IMG/VR virus record: IMGVR_UViG_3300031601_000018
Coordinates: 1 to 30,749 of that record
From: a virus
Strand: one strand, 5' to 3'
DNA: 30,749 nucleotides
Shown one piece after another: positions 1-8,432 of this stretch. Every line of letters starts with the position of its first letter. The stretch's first letter is position 1. Below the pieces are notes generated by a model. It had not been told where the DNA came from and made no database searches. It was given only the letters and a program-made list of their open reading frames with translations. The position numbers and the translations under genes are program-made.

Positions 1-2731
1 CCATTTCCGGATCGACGCCTGCGATCCCGGCGATTTTATCAATCAGCTTAGATTTCGCGCTCGGTGTCGGCTTTGTTTTGCCTTTGCCTGTGTCTGGTTC
101 ATCGAACATGCTCTCCTGAACCACAGTCAGTGCATCTTGCTTACGTTGCTTTTTTTCTTCTTCTCTACGATCCCTTTCCCGGCGCCTCAGTTCTACCCCT
201 TTTTTATCGAAGATTCGGATCATGTTTTCCAAATCTGTTTCCATGGCAGCGATCATGCCGCCGAATGGCCCGCCTTCACCTGATAGTAATTCCGACATAC
301 CACCTGTAGCGACCGCAATAATTACACGTCCCATTTTAAAAAATCCGATAAGGACCATATCGATACCGATCAACAGCCCTTCCCAAAATCGTGTGTTTTC
401 TTCCAAGGCCTCACCCAACACATATAATGTGCCCACAAGCAAAACCAATGTCGCAGCCACAATCGCATACGGGTTTGCCATCCCAGCGATATTGAAAGCC
501 CATTGTGCGGCTGTCGCGACCAGCGCCGCTGCAGAGAAACCTTTAAGAATAAAGGCGGCTCCGCCAAACAATAAGGTCTTACCCATTGCAAACATTGCCT
601 GCAAACCGATCGTGAAATAGTAGCCTGCAATGGCCCAAAGGATCGGTTTGAAACTGGAAAGATACTCAATCGCCTTGGCCGCATATCCGATGCCGGTTGC
701 AAACAGTGCTATACTGTATGCCGCAGCCAAACCAAAACCGACAATGACATTTTTCAACCCGTAGAAATCGCCGGAGCTTTCATCTGTGGTTTTCTTCGAA
801 GTGATACCAAACGCCTCAAAAACATTTATCATCGCATCGCCCATTGCGCTAAGTGCCGTGTCGAATGGTGCAAATGCTGCAATGATCGCCGGAACGACAA
901 TAGCAATGCCGTCTTTGAGCCCCCTCCATGCTGTACGCACACGCTTTCCAAAAGTGCCCGCATCATCTGAGTACATCTTATAAACACGGTACAGCCCGTA
1001 GGCCACGAGGCCGACCGCAACCAGTATCGGCAAAGCTGCGACGAAGGAAGACCAAACTGCCGTAGCGGCCTGGGTGACCGCCACCTTCAGCACGCCGAAT
1101 GCGCCGGAGGTTGCGTACGCGGCCAAGCCGGCTTCGCCTGTAGCGAACATTAAACCTTGCAATGCAAGGCCGCCCATACCTGCGGTCAAAAACATAAGCC
1201 CGAACACGCTGGCAAGCACCGAGACGGCGGCCGCTGTGCCCAAGATGACACGACCGAACACTTTATTCTCCTTCACCAAACCGATAACGACATTGAGCCA
1301 TTCATATAGCCTCCCCACAATCTTCGAGAGGAACGGAACTACATCGAGGCCCAAAAGAACGCCTAAAGTCTCCATCGAACCCGACCAAAGCAGCTTGACA
1401 CCCCACCAGGTTTTCAGTTGCTCCTCGGCAGCGGCCCGGGCCGCTCCTTTTGAATCTTTAAGCATACCGACATACGCTTTCAATGCCTCGCCTCCGCGCA
1501 ACGCTTTTTCTTCTTCGGTTCTGCCCCAGGCTTCTCCAGAGAACTCTTGGACGGACTTCAACACATCCTGCGCTTGCATACCGAAAAGCGTGAAACCAAC
1601 AAGCGCCTGGCCCTCCTCTGTTTTAATGTTGGACATCGCATCTGTAATATCCGAAAGCACATTTAGCGTGCCTCTGAATTTTCCAGTGTCGTCAAAAAAT
1701 TTAAGTGGTTCGACTTCGCCGCCGCTGCCGGGAATCTCCTCGCCCAACGTATCCATGAGCGTTTGGATTATTTTACCTTTTGACCGCTTCCGCATTTCCC
1801 CTTCGGTCGCGGTTTCGTAAGCCTTTATCAACTCAGGGGGAATTTCGGCGACCCGTTTCTTAAACTCCTCCTTGGAAAACCCAAATGCGTACAGCATCCC
1901 GGCGGCCCCGTCTTTTGTACGGCGTTGCACTTTTGTGATCTCCGTCATACGACGATAAAAACCGATTACCGCATTCCCGAGTTGAGCTGGGAGCTTTCCC
2001 ATGTACCGACCGGCCGCGCCAATGCCGATGATCTCCTCAAGTCGCACTCCTTCAAACAGTTTCGGCGCGGAGCCGATCGCACGCATGTACGGAGCAAGCT
2101 CTTTTGGGTGAAAAGGCGCAGTGCGGATCGCCGTCGCAAACTGGTCGGCAACATCTTGCGCTTCGGCATTCGTGTCTGAAAACTTATTGAGGATCATACC
2201 CATGACTTCGGACGTGCCGCCAAGATCGAGCTCGCCGCCTGACAACGCAACAAGATCGAGGGTGCTTCGCAGAGACTTCAAGGCGCGGTCGGTCGCAAGA
2301 CCGGCTGACTTCAACTCATAAATACCTTCCGCTGCTTGCGTGGGTGTGAAGACTGTTTCCATACCAGTCTGCAAAGCGAAGTCCCGGTACTCCTTCATTT
2401 CCTCTAGGCCGGCGCCGGTGACGAACTTCACATCCGTCATTTTCTTTTCAAAGCCTTCGGCAACGGAAACTGACTTGCCAATTACGCCGTCATAGACTTT
2501 GCTCGCAGCGCGAAGCAGGCCGTAACCAATAACCATCTGACCCGCTGCACGCATAAAGCCGGCCTGCATATCGTTTGAATGCTTGCGAACTCCTTCGGCG
2601 GTTTTCTTGGCAACTCTTTCGGTATTGTGAAGCGATTGGCTGGCGATACTGGCGCCTGCGACCATGCCTTTCGCATCGACGTCCAGTATTACGCCTAGCA
2701 GGTATTGCTCGCCCCCTCGCATGCCTGGCAT
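1..2731 (-). CDS. Tail tape-measure protein, TP901-like (3' end cut by window)
   Basis: Sets tail length and is packed inside the tail tube until DNA ejection. The frame is open from ATG 2731 to the window edge, about 910 codons, so the C-terminus is missing. ATG 2731 is preceded by GGAGG at 4-nt spacing; a second in-frame ATG lies 9 nt on. Residues about 75-330 match the TP901-type tape-measure core as I know it, for example FVTGAGLEEMKEYRDFA and PTQAAEGIYELKSAGL. Residues about 460-780 contain many long hydrophobic stretches (such as VVIGLVKENKVF, ILVAVGLVAYGLY), typical of tape measures. The end visible here is charged and Lys/Arg-rich. It lies directly downstream of the tail-assembly chaperone, the standard order. 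A terminator-like hairpin separates the two genes. The family call is secure from size, position and hydrophobic pattern; cleavage or enzymatic domains beyond the edge cannot be judged. Confidence 0.93.
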   Translation of the reverse strand, partial: MPGMRGGEQYLLGVILDVDAKGMVAGASIASQSLHNTERVAKKTAEGVRKHSNDMQAGFMRAAGQMVIGYGLLRAASKVYDGVIGKSVSVAEGFEKKMTDVKFVTGAGLEEMKEYRDFALQTGMETVFTPTQAAEGIYELKSAGLATDRALKSLRSTLDLVALSGGELDLGGTSEVMGMILNKFSDTNAEAQDVADQFATAIRTAPFHPKELAPYMRAIGSAPKLFEGVRLEEIIGIGAAGRYMGKLPAQLGNAVIGFYRRMTEITKVQRRTKDGAAGMLYAFGFSKEEFKKRVAEIPPELIKAYETATEGEMRKRSKGKIIQTLMDTLGEEIPGSGGEVEPLKFFDDTGKFRGTLNVLSDITDAMSNIKTEEGQALVGFTLFGMQAQDVLKSVQEFSGEAWGRTEEEKALRGGEALKAYVGMLKDSKGAARAAAEEQLKTWWGVKLLWSGSMETLGVLLGLDVVPFLSKIVGRLYEWLNVVIGLVKENKVFGRVILGTAAAVSVLASVFGLMFLTAGMGGLALQGLMFATGEAGLAAYATSGAFGVLKVAVTQAATAVWSSFVAALPILVAVGLVAYGLYRVYKMYSDDAGTFGKRVRTAWRGLKDGIAIVVPAIIAAFAPFDTALSAMGDAMINVFEAFGITSKKTTDESSGDFYGLKNVIVGFGLAAAYSIALFATGIGYAAKAIEYLSSFKPILWAIAGYYFTIGLQAMFAMGKTLLFGGAAFILKGFSAAALVATAAQWAFNIAGMANPYAIVAATLVLLVGTLYVLGEALEENTRFWEGLLIGIDMVLIGFFKMGRVIIAVATGGMSELLSGEGGPFGGMIAAMETDLENMIRIFDKKGVELRRRERDRREEEKKQRKQDALTVVQESMFDEPDTGKGKTKPTPSAKSKLIDKIAGIAGVDPEM

Positions 2732-2740
2732 CTTGCCTCC

Positions 2741-2787
2741 AAAAAAATACGGCCACCGCCTCTGATGCAGGCGTTGTGGCCGTATTC
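2741..2787 (-). terminator. Terminator/attenuator hairpin between chaperone and tape measure
   Basis: On the minus strand an 11-bp perfect stem (AATACGGCCAC with GTGGCCGTATT, arms 2776-2786 and 2746-2756), with a further CGCC/GGCG pairing inside, is followed at once by seven T (2741-2747). This is a textbook rho-independent terminator. It lies 31 nt after the stop of the frameshifted chaperone frame and directly abuts the GGAGG of the tape-measure gene. It could lower tape-measure expression relative to sheath and tube, or control access to the ribosome site. Confidence 0.8.
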
Positions 2788-2817
2788 CTTAACTTGGTTC
2801 TTTATCGACGGCTCGCG

Positions 2818-3779
2818 TTACTTGCTTGCTTCTCGGCGTTCGTTCTCGTACAGCTCCTCTACAGACTTAATATACTGTTGTCGGTGCTTGGTTTTCAACC
2901 GCATCACGTCCTCGTGCGTCCAACCGAAACGCTCGCCCAACAGCACTACCCCGTAATGGAGTCCGTTGAGGATATTTCGTTGTACCTCTGCCTCGAAGAA
3001 AAAAAATCGTTTAGGCTCACCTGCCTGAAAACTTCGCGCCCGCATGTGTGTTTCCGCACGACGCGTAACTGCAACCCTGGGAGATGTGCAAGCAGCGTGT
3101 CGGACAAGTATCTCCGATCTGTCGAACGAAGCGCCTTGATCGTAAAGGTGGTGATTTCCAACTCGCCGATGTGCGTGACGCATTGCTCTAGCATTTTCGA
3201 GCTGCCCAACGCCATGTTCTTTTGCGCGAACGGTGCAACTTGCTCTTGGATATACCCAGTCGGGATTCGCAATTCGCCTTTTTTGTGGACCGCTTCGCCT
3301 TGATTCAAGCCACGGACAAGCTCGAACGGGATGACTGGCGGCATGTTCGCCGGCCATTGTTTGATCGGGATGTCCGCCAAATGAATGATCTCCGTCCACT
3401 CTTCATCGCATTCCGCGCAGTAGTAGTCCATTTCCAACGCGTCGATGTCGGGAGAAAGCGCATAGATACCGCGAGCGAGAACATCCCGATCAGGCTGAAA
3501 CATGCGAAGAACCACGTCTTCCGGAAGCAGCGCGTTCGGATTGTCCTTTGCTTCGACCACACCGGGGATTTCCTGAATCGCTCTGCGAAGGAGAATGGTG
3601 AGCGCCTTGCCAGGGTTTCCTTGCACACCCGGAGAGCCCATGTTTTCTTCGTCCAGCCCACACATCTCGTCGATGCGGACTTTTGTGTAACGGGCGCCCT
3701 CTTTTTCAACACCGATCGCAAGCTCAACCCATTCGCTGGCGATTACTTTGGGCGCTTCAATACGAGTAATCTCAGACAT
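2818..3779 (-). CDS. Tail-assembly chaperone, -1 frameshifted long product (GT-like)
   Basis: Predicted fusion made by a -1 slip on the T-run at 2999-3006. The ribosome reads 260 codons of the first frame, then continues from base 3000 for 60 more residues to the stop at 2818, giving about 320 aa. The added tail (GERFGWTHEDVMRLKTKHRQ, then a Glu/Lys-rich helix) has no start codon of its own after the T-run and is short, charged and helical, as in known T-domain extensions. In lambda-type and many contractile phages the long form recruits the tape measure while the short form coats it. Gene position (tube, chaperone, tape measure) agrees. The frames and the slippery site are seen directly; the event itself is inferred from family behaviour. 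Confidence 0.8.
2946..3779 (-). CDS. Tail-assembly chaperone, unshifted short product (G-like)
   Basis: 277-aa product of the zero frame. ATG 3779 has AAGGAG about 6 nt upstream. Layout resembles tail-assembly/baseplate-type chaperones I know from contractile phages. A Val/Arg N-terminal segment is followed by an LLRRAIQEIPG helix (about 65-76), a PDRDVLARGIYALS segment (about 95-108) and a CAEC pair (near 120) followed by IIHLADIPIKQWP. The short form ends 17 codons after the slippery site with a polar, non-conserved tail (SSRQRYNEISS), as expected if it is only the read-through of the unshifted frame. It sits between tail tube and tape measure. The CxxC pair could bind a metal, but only two cysteines are visible. 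Chaperone role is inferred from position, frameshift and family resemblance. Confidence 0.83.
   Translation of the reverse strand: MSEITRIEAPKVIASEWVELAIGVEKEGARYTKVRIDEMCGLDEENMGSPGVQGNPGKALTILLRRAIQEIPGVVEAKDNPNALLPEDVVLRMFQPDRDVLARGIYALSPDIDALEMDYYCAECDEEWTEIIHLADIPIKQWPANMPPVIPFELVRGLNQGEAVHKKGELRIPTGYIQEQVAPFAQKNMALGSSKMLEQCVTHIGELEITTFTIKALRSTDRRYLSDTLLAHLPGLQLRVVRKHTCGREVFRQVSLNDFFSSRQRYNEISSTDSITG
2999..3006 (-). promoter_or_regulatory. Programmed -1 ribosomal frameshift slippery site
   Basis: Eight consecutive T on the minus strand. In the zero frame they are read gaT-TTT-TTT-Tct, so positions 3006-3000 form the X-XXY-YYZ heptamer T-TTT-TTT, which allows both tRNAs to re-pair after a -1 slip. 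The downstream open frame is exactly -1. I see only a weak downstream stem (GAGG/CCTC), so any stimulatory structure is uncertain. Confidence 0.82.
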
Positions 3780-3868
3780 GTTTACTCCTTGTAAATACTA
3801 GCAGCCTACACTTTAGAGCGTGTCCTACTGCGCAGGGCTGCCGTTTCGGTTCTGTTTTAACTGCTTAC

Positions 3869-4372
3869 TTAGCCGCCGGCAATACCCGAATCGTAGACGG
3901 CCAGGCCCGAGTGTGCAAGGACCAGACGTTCCTTGTACACATCACCGCCTAAACCTTCCATATCATCGAACTCTTGCTCCGGCGGGAACGCTTTGCGAAG
4001 AACAAAACACTTGACTCGATTTCCCGCTTTGTCTTTCAGGTAAATCTTGACCTTGTGCTTGTACGACTCGTCGGAACCTCCCGTGGCGCCCATCGTACCG
4101 TCGTCCGTGTTGGCAACCCTCTTCGCATCCTTGACCTGCGCGCGCCAAGTGCGAAAGAAATTGCCGGACGTGCTTGTATCCATACCACGTTCGAGAGTCA
4201 CGTTGTCGTACTTGGTGAGACCCGGGTACTTATCCGCCGTTTCCGGATCGTCACCTTCTCGGTACTCGGAGATGTCATCCGCTTCTTTCAATCCTTTGAC
4301 AGACGAAAAGCCGCCGACCGGACCAAGGCCTTCAACTTCGACATCGTACATAAAGTTCAGAATCTTAGCCAT
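3869..4372 (-). CDS. Tail tube protein, T4 gp19-like
   Basis: Forms the inner tube inside the contractile sheath. 167 aa, a normal tube size. Start ATG 4372 has AGGAGG upstream. The N-terminus (LNFMYDVEVEGLGPVGGFSS) and the mid-part (GLTKYDNVTLERGMDTS) match the T4-gp19/phage T4-like tube family: an Fx-V-x-GL-x-xGF start, a kyxNvtLerG strand, then FxxW (FRTWRAQV). The C-terminal part has VKIYLKDKAGNRV and the short WxxxxxP-like AFPPEQEF. It follows the sheath gene by 15 nt, so both major tail-shaft proteins are probably on one transcript. An 88-nt gap leads to the chaperone. Confident in the family from motif order and neighbours. Confidence 0.93.
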   Translation of the reverse strand: MAKILNFMYDVEVEGLGPVGGFSSVKGLKEADDISEYREGDDPETADKYPGLTKYDNVTLERGMDTSTSGNFFRTWRAQVKDAKRVANTDDGTMGATGGSDESYKHKVKIYLKDKAGNRVKCFVLRKAFPPEQEFDDMEGLGGDVYKERLVLAHSGLAVYDSGIAGG

Positions 4373-4387
4373 TTGCTACCTCCTCGC

Positions 4388-7024
4388 TTACGCGGATCGT
4401 TCAACGGTAACGCCGGTGGTCTTCTTATAGGCCACCCGCCACACAACGTACTCAGACGCTTTGGTGGGAGCTGCGCCAAATTCGCCAATCTGGTAACCCC
4501 CATCAATGTCGTCCTGCGTCATGGTTTCATCGGGAACACCGAGCTTCACATAGAAGGCTTCCGCGTCCGTATCCCCCGCAAGACCGCCAGCCGCGCGCAC
4601 CCGTGAAAGGAAACTGATGAGACGTTCTTTCGACGTATTCCATGCACGTACGTTGTTACCACGGAAAAGCGCCCAGGTGGACTCACGCTTGGCCGTCTGC
4701 TCCAACATGATAAACAGCCGGCAGACATTGGACTGGTAAAAGTCCTTCTGCGTGGAAAGCGATCGCAAGCCCCAGGCGTAGATGCCCGGTTGCTTCGACG
4801 GCGATTTCCGAATGCAGTTGACTCCCGCCGGATTGAGAATATCCTGATCATCGCCATCGCGCTCATACTTGAGCCCGTAAATGCCGCGAAGTTTGCCGAA
4901 ATCTTCCTCGCCCGCGCTGGCTTCCCAAACCTGGGCAGGGTCGCCGGCCTTCGACATTTTATCGACACGCGCCTTGAGGCCAACAATCGCACCGGAAGGT
5001 GGAATGTACTTCATCGGCACTTTGCCTTTGCCGATCGGATCGAGAACCTTGATCATCGGTTCCCACAACTCTCCGAACTCGGTCGCGTAACCGCTGTCAA
5101 TACGGTTGTCGACAACACTTTGCGGATCTTCGGCATCGAGGGCGTCGCCCACGAAGAAAATGTCCGCGCGTGTTTGCATGTAATCGAATGCTGTGGTCAG
5201 CACTATTGCGTTCGCACCCGGCATGCACGCCAAGCCAGCATCCCAAATACTGCGAGCCGCGTACAAGCCGGAATACCCTGCCGAACCGCCAATCCGATCA
5301 ACGTCCGTAAGCCCGTCACGCTCGCTGGTCGCGCCTGTGAGTGCGACTGCGGTTGCCACGGCCACCGGAAATCCGTCCCCGTACAACGCGATCGGGACAG
5401 GGACGATATCGAGGTCTTCCAGTTCGATGTACCCCGAACCTGTGTCCTCATCGTTCACGATCGTTTCGTAGTAGTTGTCCGCATCCGGATTCTGCGAAAG
5501 CTGCGACCATGCCGACTCGACCAGCCTACCATCGAGATAGACCATGATTGTAAATTCGAGACTTGCGACTGTGGTCGTGCCGGCAGCAAACGCATCGCCC
5601 AACGCCGAATCCAAATGGGCGTAAACGTCGAAGAGACCGGTGCCTGCATTGAACGTGCGATCAAGCTGGGTGACGATTCGATTAATCGGAGTGCCATCGT
5701 CGATCACCAGTATCTGACCAACCTGGTACCCGAACGTCGAAGGGATTTTGATCTTGGTGTCGGTGAGCACGCCGCTTACCAAAAGGTCGCTACCTGCGCC
5801 GCGCGATTCCCGCATGGGATCCGCTTTCAGGGTGTAGGACAAATGGTTGCCCAACGTGCCGTAGTACTTGCCCCACACCTTCATCATGTTTGTGCCGACC
5901 GAACCATCCGAGCCTGTTTCGTTTACGCCGGCGGCACTGAAACCCCAATCGACAAACGCAAGGTTCCCAGCAAACACGCCGGTATCCGTGAAGGTGATTT
6001 CGTAAACCGCGCCTGCAAGGGCGGTGTAGAAATTCACACGCAGCGGAGTGCGATTGGCGTTCACCAAAATGGTGCCGGCGGACTCAGCTTCGACCAACGC
6101 TTTGATCTCGGCAATCGTAACACTCATGTTGTTAGCGACGTTGCTGCCTGGCGTAACCGCACCACGCAAGCCGTCCACGCCGAGAGTCCAACCAAAAGCC
6201 GTTGTAAGCCCGACCGTGGCGCCCGGAAGTATCCGAATGTACGAAGCAGTGCCGCCAATGTCGTGCGTCAAGTACATGAAGTTGGTGCCAAGATCGTGTC
6301 GCGCCTCAAGCAGATCGACATTCTGGTTGATCATATCAACCACTTCTGTTGCGGTGTAGGTTGTGCCGCCACCGCCACCCGGGAAATCGACCGTGTAGAC
6401 TTGGCCGTTTTCCGCAGTCTGGATATCGAATGTCCAGGTTTCGCCGATGGGAACAGTGAGCGTCACCAACGGCGGGATCGGAAGCACGCCCGTTGCCAAT
6501 TCTTCCTGGTACGCGATGATATCCGTGGTCACATCGGTCGGACCGACCGCGTCGGTGTAAACCAACTGCAACTGCTGCAATCCCGGTTCCATCGGCCAAC
6601 CGCCGAGATACGTGGCCGCAGCGGCCGTGCCCGCCATGATCGCGGGGGCGTCGGCACCTGCGATAGAAAGGTGGCTAGCAGATGCCCGGGTAGCGTCGAC
6701 CGCATCTTTGATTTGCACGTCAGTCATCTTTGCCAAACGGACCAGATAGACAACGCCTGTTTTGGCTTGAAGCTTGGCCTGAATGAAGAATTGCTCGACT
6801 TCGTACATCCCGTAATTGGGAGCACCGCCGGTCTCGTCTTCCAGATACCCGCCAAAATCCACAAAGGCGGAATCGAAACTACGAAACTTCGTGGGTTCAT
6901 TGATCGGACCCCAACCGAACGTGCTGTAAATAATCGCTGTCGATGTATCCACAGCCTCGACCGCACCGCTTCCCGCCTGCGCAATACGTTCGGTGTATGC
7001 GTCAGGGTGTTGGTAGCTTGCCAT
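4388..7024 (-). CDS. Contractile tail sheath protein, enlarged (878 aa)
   Basis: Major contractile shaft protein. ATG 7024 follows AAGGAGG. The C-terminal 300 residues carry the conserved sheath core: IPPSGAIVGLKARVD, then INPAGVNCIRK-like DILNPAGVN, then the SLSTQKDFYQSNVCRLFIML and WALFRGNN segments used in sheath-sheath strand exchange. The N-terminus (SYQHPDAYTERI, then a TAIIYSTFGWGPIN loop) is also typical. Known sheaths are mostly about 380-660 aa; here residues about 115-600 hold beta-rich, Gly/Thr-rich insertions (for example ETWTFDIQTAENGQVYTVDF), probably surface domains. Its own promoter candidate lies upstream at 7115-7144. Start, end and family are clear; the function of the insert is not. 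Confidence 0.95.
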   Translation of the reverse strand: MASYQHPDAYTERIAQAGSGAVEAVDTSTAIIYSTFGWGPINEPTKFRSFDSAFVDFGGYLEDETGGAPNYGMYEVEQFFIQAKLQAKTGVVYLVRLAKMTDVQIKDAVDATRASASHLSIAGADAPAIMAGTAAAATYLGGWPMEPGLQQLQLVYTDAVGPTDVTTDIIAYQEELATGVLPIPPLVTLTVPIGETWTFDIQTAENGQVYTVDFPGGGGGTTYTATEVVDMINQNVDLLEARHDLGTNFMYLTHDIGGTASYIRILPGATVGLTTAFGWTLGVDGLRGAVTPGSNVANNMSVTIAEIKALVEAESAGTILVNANRTPLRVNFYTALAGAVYEITFTDTGVFAGNLAFVDWGFSAAGVNETGSDGSVGTNMMKVWGKYYGTLGNHLSYTLKADPMRESRGAGSDLLVSGVLTDTKIKIPSTFGYQVGQILVIDDGTPINRIVTQLDRTFNAGTGLFDVYAHLDSALGDAFAAGTTTVASLEFTIMVYLDGRLVESAWSQLSQNPDADNYYETIVNDEDTGSGYIELEDLDIVPVPIALYGDGFPVAVATAVALTGATSERDGLTDVDRIGGSAGYSGLYAARSIWDAGLACMPGANAIVLTTAFDYMQTRADIFFVGDALDAEDPQSVVDNRIDSGYATEFGELWEPMIKVLDPIGKGKVPMKYIPPSGAIVGLKARVDKMSKAGDPAQVWEASAGEEDFGKLRGIYGLKYERDGDDQDILNPAGVNCIRKSPSKQPGIYAWGLRSLSTQKDFYQSNVCRLFIMLEQTAKRESTWALFRGNNVRAWNTSKERLISFLSRVRAAGGLAGDTDAEAFYVKLGVPDETMTQDDIDGGYQIGEFGAAPTKASEYVVWRVAYKKTTGVTVERSA

Positions 7025-7114
7025 GAAACTCCTCCTTCGTTCGTCGTAAGGTGGGTTGCCAGGCGTGTCAATTACTTTGAGGGCCGTGTACGTTATGCCT
7101 GCTTGTCAACCGAA

Positions 7115-7144
7115 AATATACTCTGTCTTATCTGCAATCGTCAA
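7115..7144 (-). promoter_or_regulatory. Sigma70-like promoter upstream of the sheath gene
   Basis: Minus strand: TTGACG (7144-7139), 18-nt spacer, TATATT (7120-7115). Each hexamer has one mismatch to consensus. It lies in the 128-nt gap before the sheath gene, the only sizeable gap in this part of the operon, about 90 nt ahead of ATG 7024. A second TTGACA lies just downstream, at about 7105, without a clear -10. Suggests separate high-level transcription of sheath and tube. Confidence 0.5.
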
Positions 7145-7152
7145 TCGCAGAA

Positions 7153-7959
7153 TTATTCATCTATTTCTCGCCATGCGACCTTGCGCGTATCCAACTCACG
7201 CACATCGCCGCTGAAATTCCAAATCCTCCCCCAAAGCATCACATCTGTGATAACTGAACGCAATGCGTCTGTGGCAACTTGGCCTAATCCATCCCAACCT
7301 GGGTCGATCGGGACTGGCGTGCCGCAACCGGGCGGTGGTTGGACGACGGCGCTTGGAATCACGCTACCCTCGTCGTCGACCACCGGTATTTTCGCAGTTG
7401 TGTCCTCGCCCGTAAGATCCAAACCGTAATAGATGTCGTAGACCCAAGAGCGCAAATAAATCGTAACGTCGTTATACGCTTCTTTCCGTAACGAGGACGT
7501 GCCACTTTCCATCATCCATAACATTCGATACGGCAAATGGAACAATGGTAATACCGGGCGCTGCCGTGGAAACAAACGCGGCATCCGATTCGTAAATTCG
7601 CGGTCTTGGTTCCGGTCGCTCGCAACCCATGCAGTGAGGCGGTAAGTGGCTATACGCCACTCGGGCTCTAAACGCGCAACCTCAACAGTCTGTGTGCCGC
7701 CTCCCGGCAACTCTACCTCGACATTTGTTGGAGGATCGTCGTAAATTGTACCGCCGCCTTCAAACCGCGAAGGATCGCTGCGATCTCCTAAATTCTCAAT
7801 TGAAATACACGGGTAGGTCGGTGTAGCTGTTGTTTCTTCCGTTGACGGGTTCTCGACATACACTTCGACCTTCCTACCAAGCACCGTAGGAAATGCCGCA
7901 AGCATTATAGTAAACAGGGCCAAGTCTATGTCGCGCGATGCGCAAATTTCTTCGGTCAT
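7153..7959 (-). CDS. Probable tail terminator/completion protein, unrecognised family
   Basis: 268 aa, no family recognised with certainty. A GTG nine bases upstream (7968) is in frame, but ATG 7959 is preferred because it shares one base with the TAA of the preceding gene (TAATG), the sign of translational coupling, with GGAG just ahead. The protein is mixed alpha/beta: an N-terminal helix (IDLALFTIMLAAFPTVL), a Pro/Gly-rich middle, and a LPLFHLPYRMLWMMES segment. Between an HK97-gp10-like gene and the sheath, tailed phages usually encode the tail terminator that caps the tube and joins it to the neck; that is the basis for the call. It could instead be another neck or sheath-stabilising protein. 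Confidence 0.6.
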   Translation of the reverse strand: MTEEICASRDIDLALFTIMLAAFPTVLGRKVEVYVENPSTEETTATPTYPCISIENLGDRSDPSRFEGGGTIYDDPPTNVEVELPGGGTQTVEVARLEPEWRIATYRLTAWVASDRNQDREFTNRMPRLFPRQRPVLPLFHLPYRMLWMMESGTSSLRKEAYNDVTIYLRSWVYDIYYGLDLTGEDTTAKIPVVDDEGSVIPSAVVQPPPGCGTPVPIDPGWDGLGQVATDALRSVITDVMLWGRIWNFSGDVRELDTRKVAWREIDE

Positions 7960-8432
7960 TATCTCCACCGCAAAGAAACGTTACTCAGAGACTGCCATTC
8001 CGGCATGTCTTGAATACGATCAAACAACGGCTCCCACATCTTACGAGCAGGGACTTTAATATTGCCGTGCTCCAACCAGCCCGCGACTTTCTGCAACGGT
8101 TCGCCTGTGCGCGGCTCCTTCACATTAGCTGGGCCCACCCGCGCCTGCAAATGAAGTTTAGCGCGGATCCGAACTTCAATCGTAACATTCGACAGGTACG
8201 CGCCTGAATCGTAAAAAGGCATCGTATGCCCTTTACGTGCGACCGTAGTTGCGGCTAACGGCGGTCCCGCATGCACGCCAGAACTCAAATCGCGGAGCGC
8301 CTGCTGCTGTACCGCCACCAGTAGTCGCATGGCGTCATCAAATTTACCCTTGGCGAAATCCCCACTTTCCATAAAACGCAAAGCTCTTTCGAGCTTATAC
8401 CAGTGCCCATATCTCCAATTACGCTTCGCCAA
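7959..8432 (-). CDS. HK97 gp10-like / Mu gpG-like neck or tail morphogenesis protein
   Basis: Start chosen as TTG 8432: AAGGAG lies 7 nt upstream, and it overlaps the upstream gene by only 14 nt. The longer in-frame ATG 8468 lacks a ribosome site and overlaps by 50 nt. The 157-aa product has the layout of the gp10/virion-morphogenesis family: an N-terminal helix, then PPLAATTVARKGH, a PFYDSGAYLSNVTIEV segment, a VGPANVKE strand, a GWLEHGNIKVPARKMWEPL segment matching the family's EyGt-x-iPARPfl signature, and a short helix. Its TAA overlaps the next ATG. These proteins join capsid to tail or complete the tail. Family resemblance is good, exact role inferred. Confidence 0.75.
   Translation of the reverse strand: MAKRNWRYGHWYKLERALRFMESGDFAKGKFDDAMRLLVAVQQQALRDLSSGVHAGPPLAATTVARKGHTMPFYDSGAYLSNVTIEVRIRAKLHLQARVGPANVKEPRTGEPLQKVAGWLEHGNIKVPARKMWEPLFDRIQDMPEWQSLSNVSLRWR

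Noticed and set aside
4790-7429. 879-codon plus-strand frame opposite the sheath
   Set aside because: It is the mirror of the sheath gene; composition is Arg/His/Cys-rich, no ribosome site, and the sheath call is certain.
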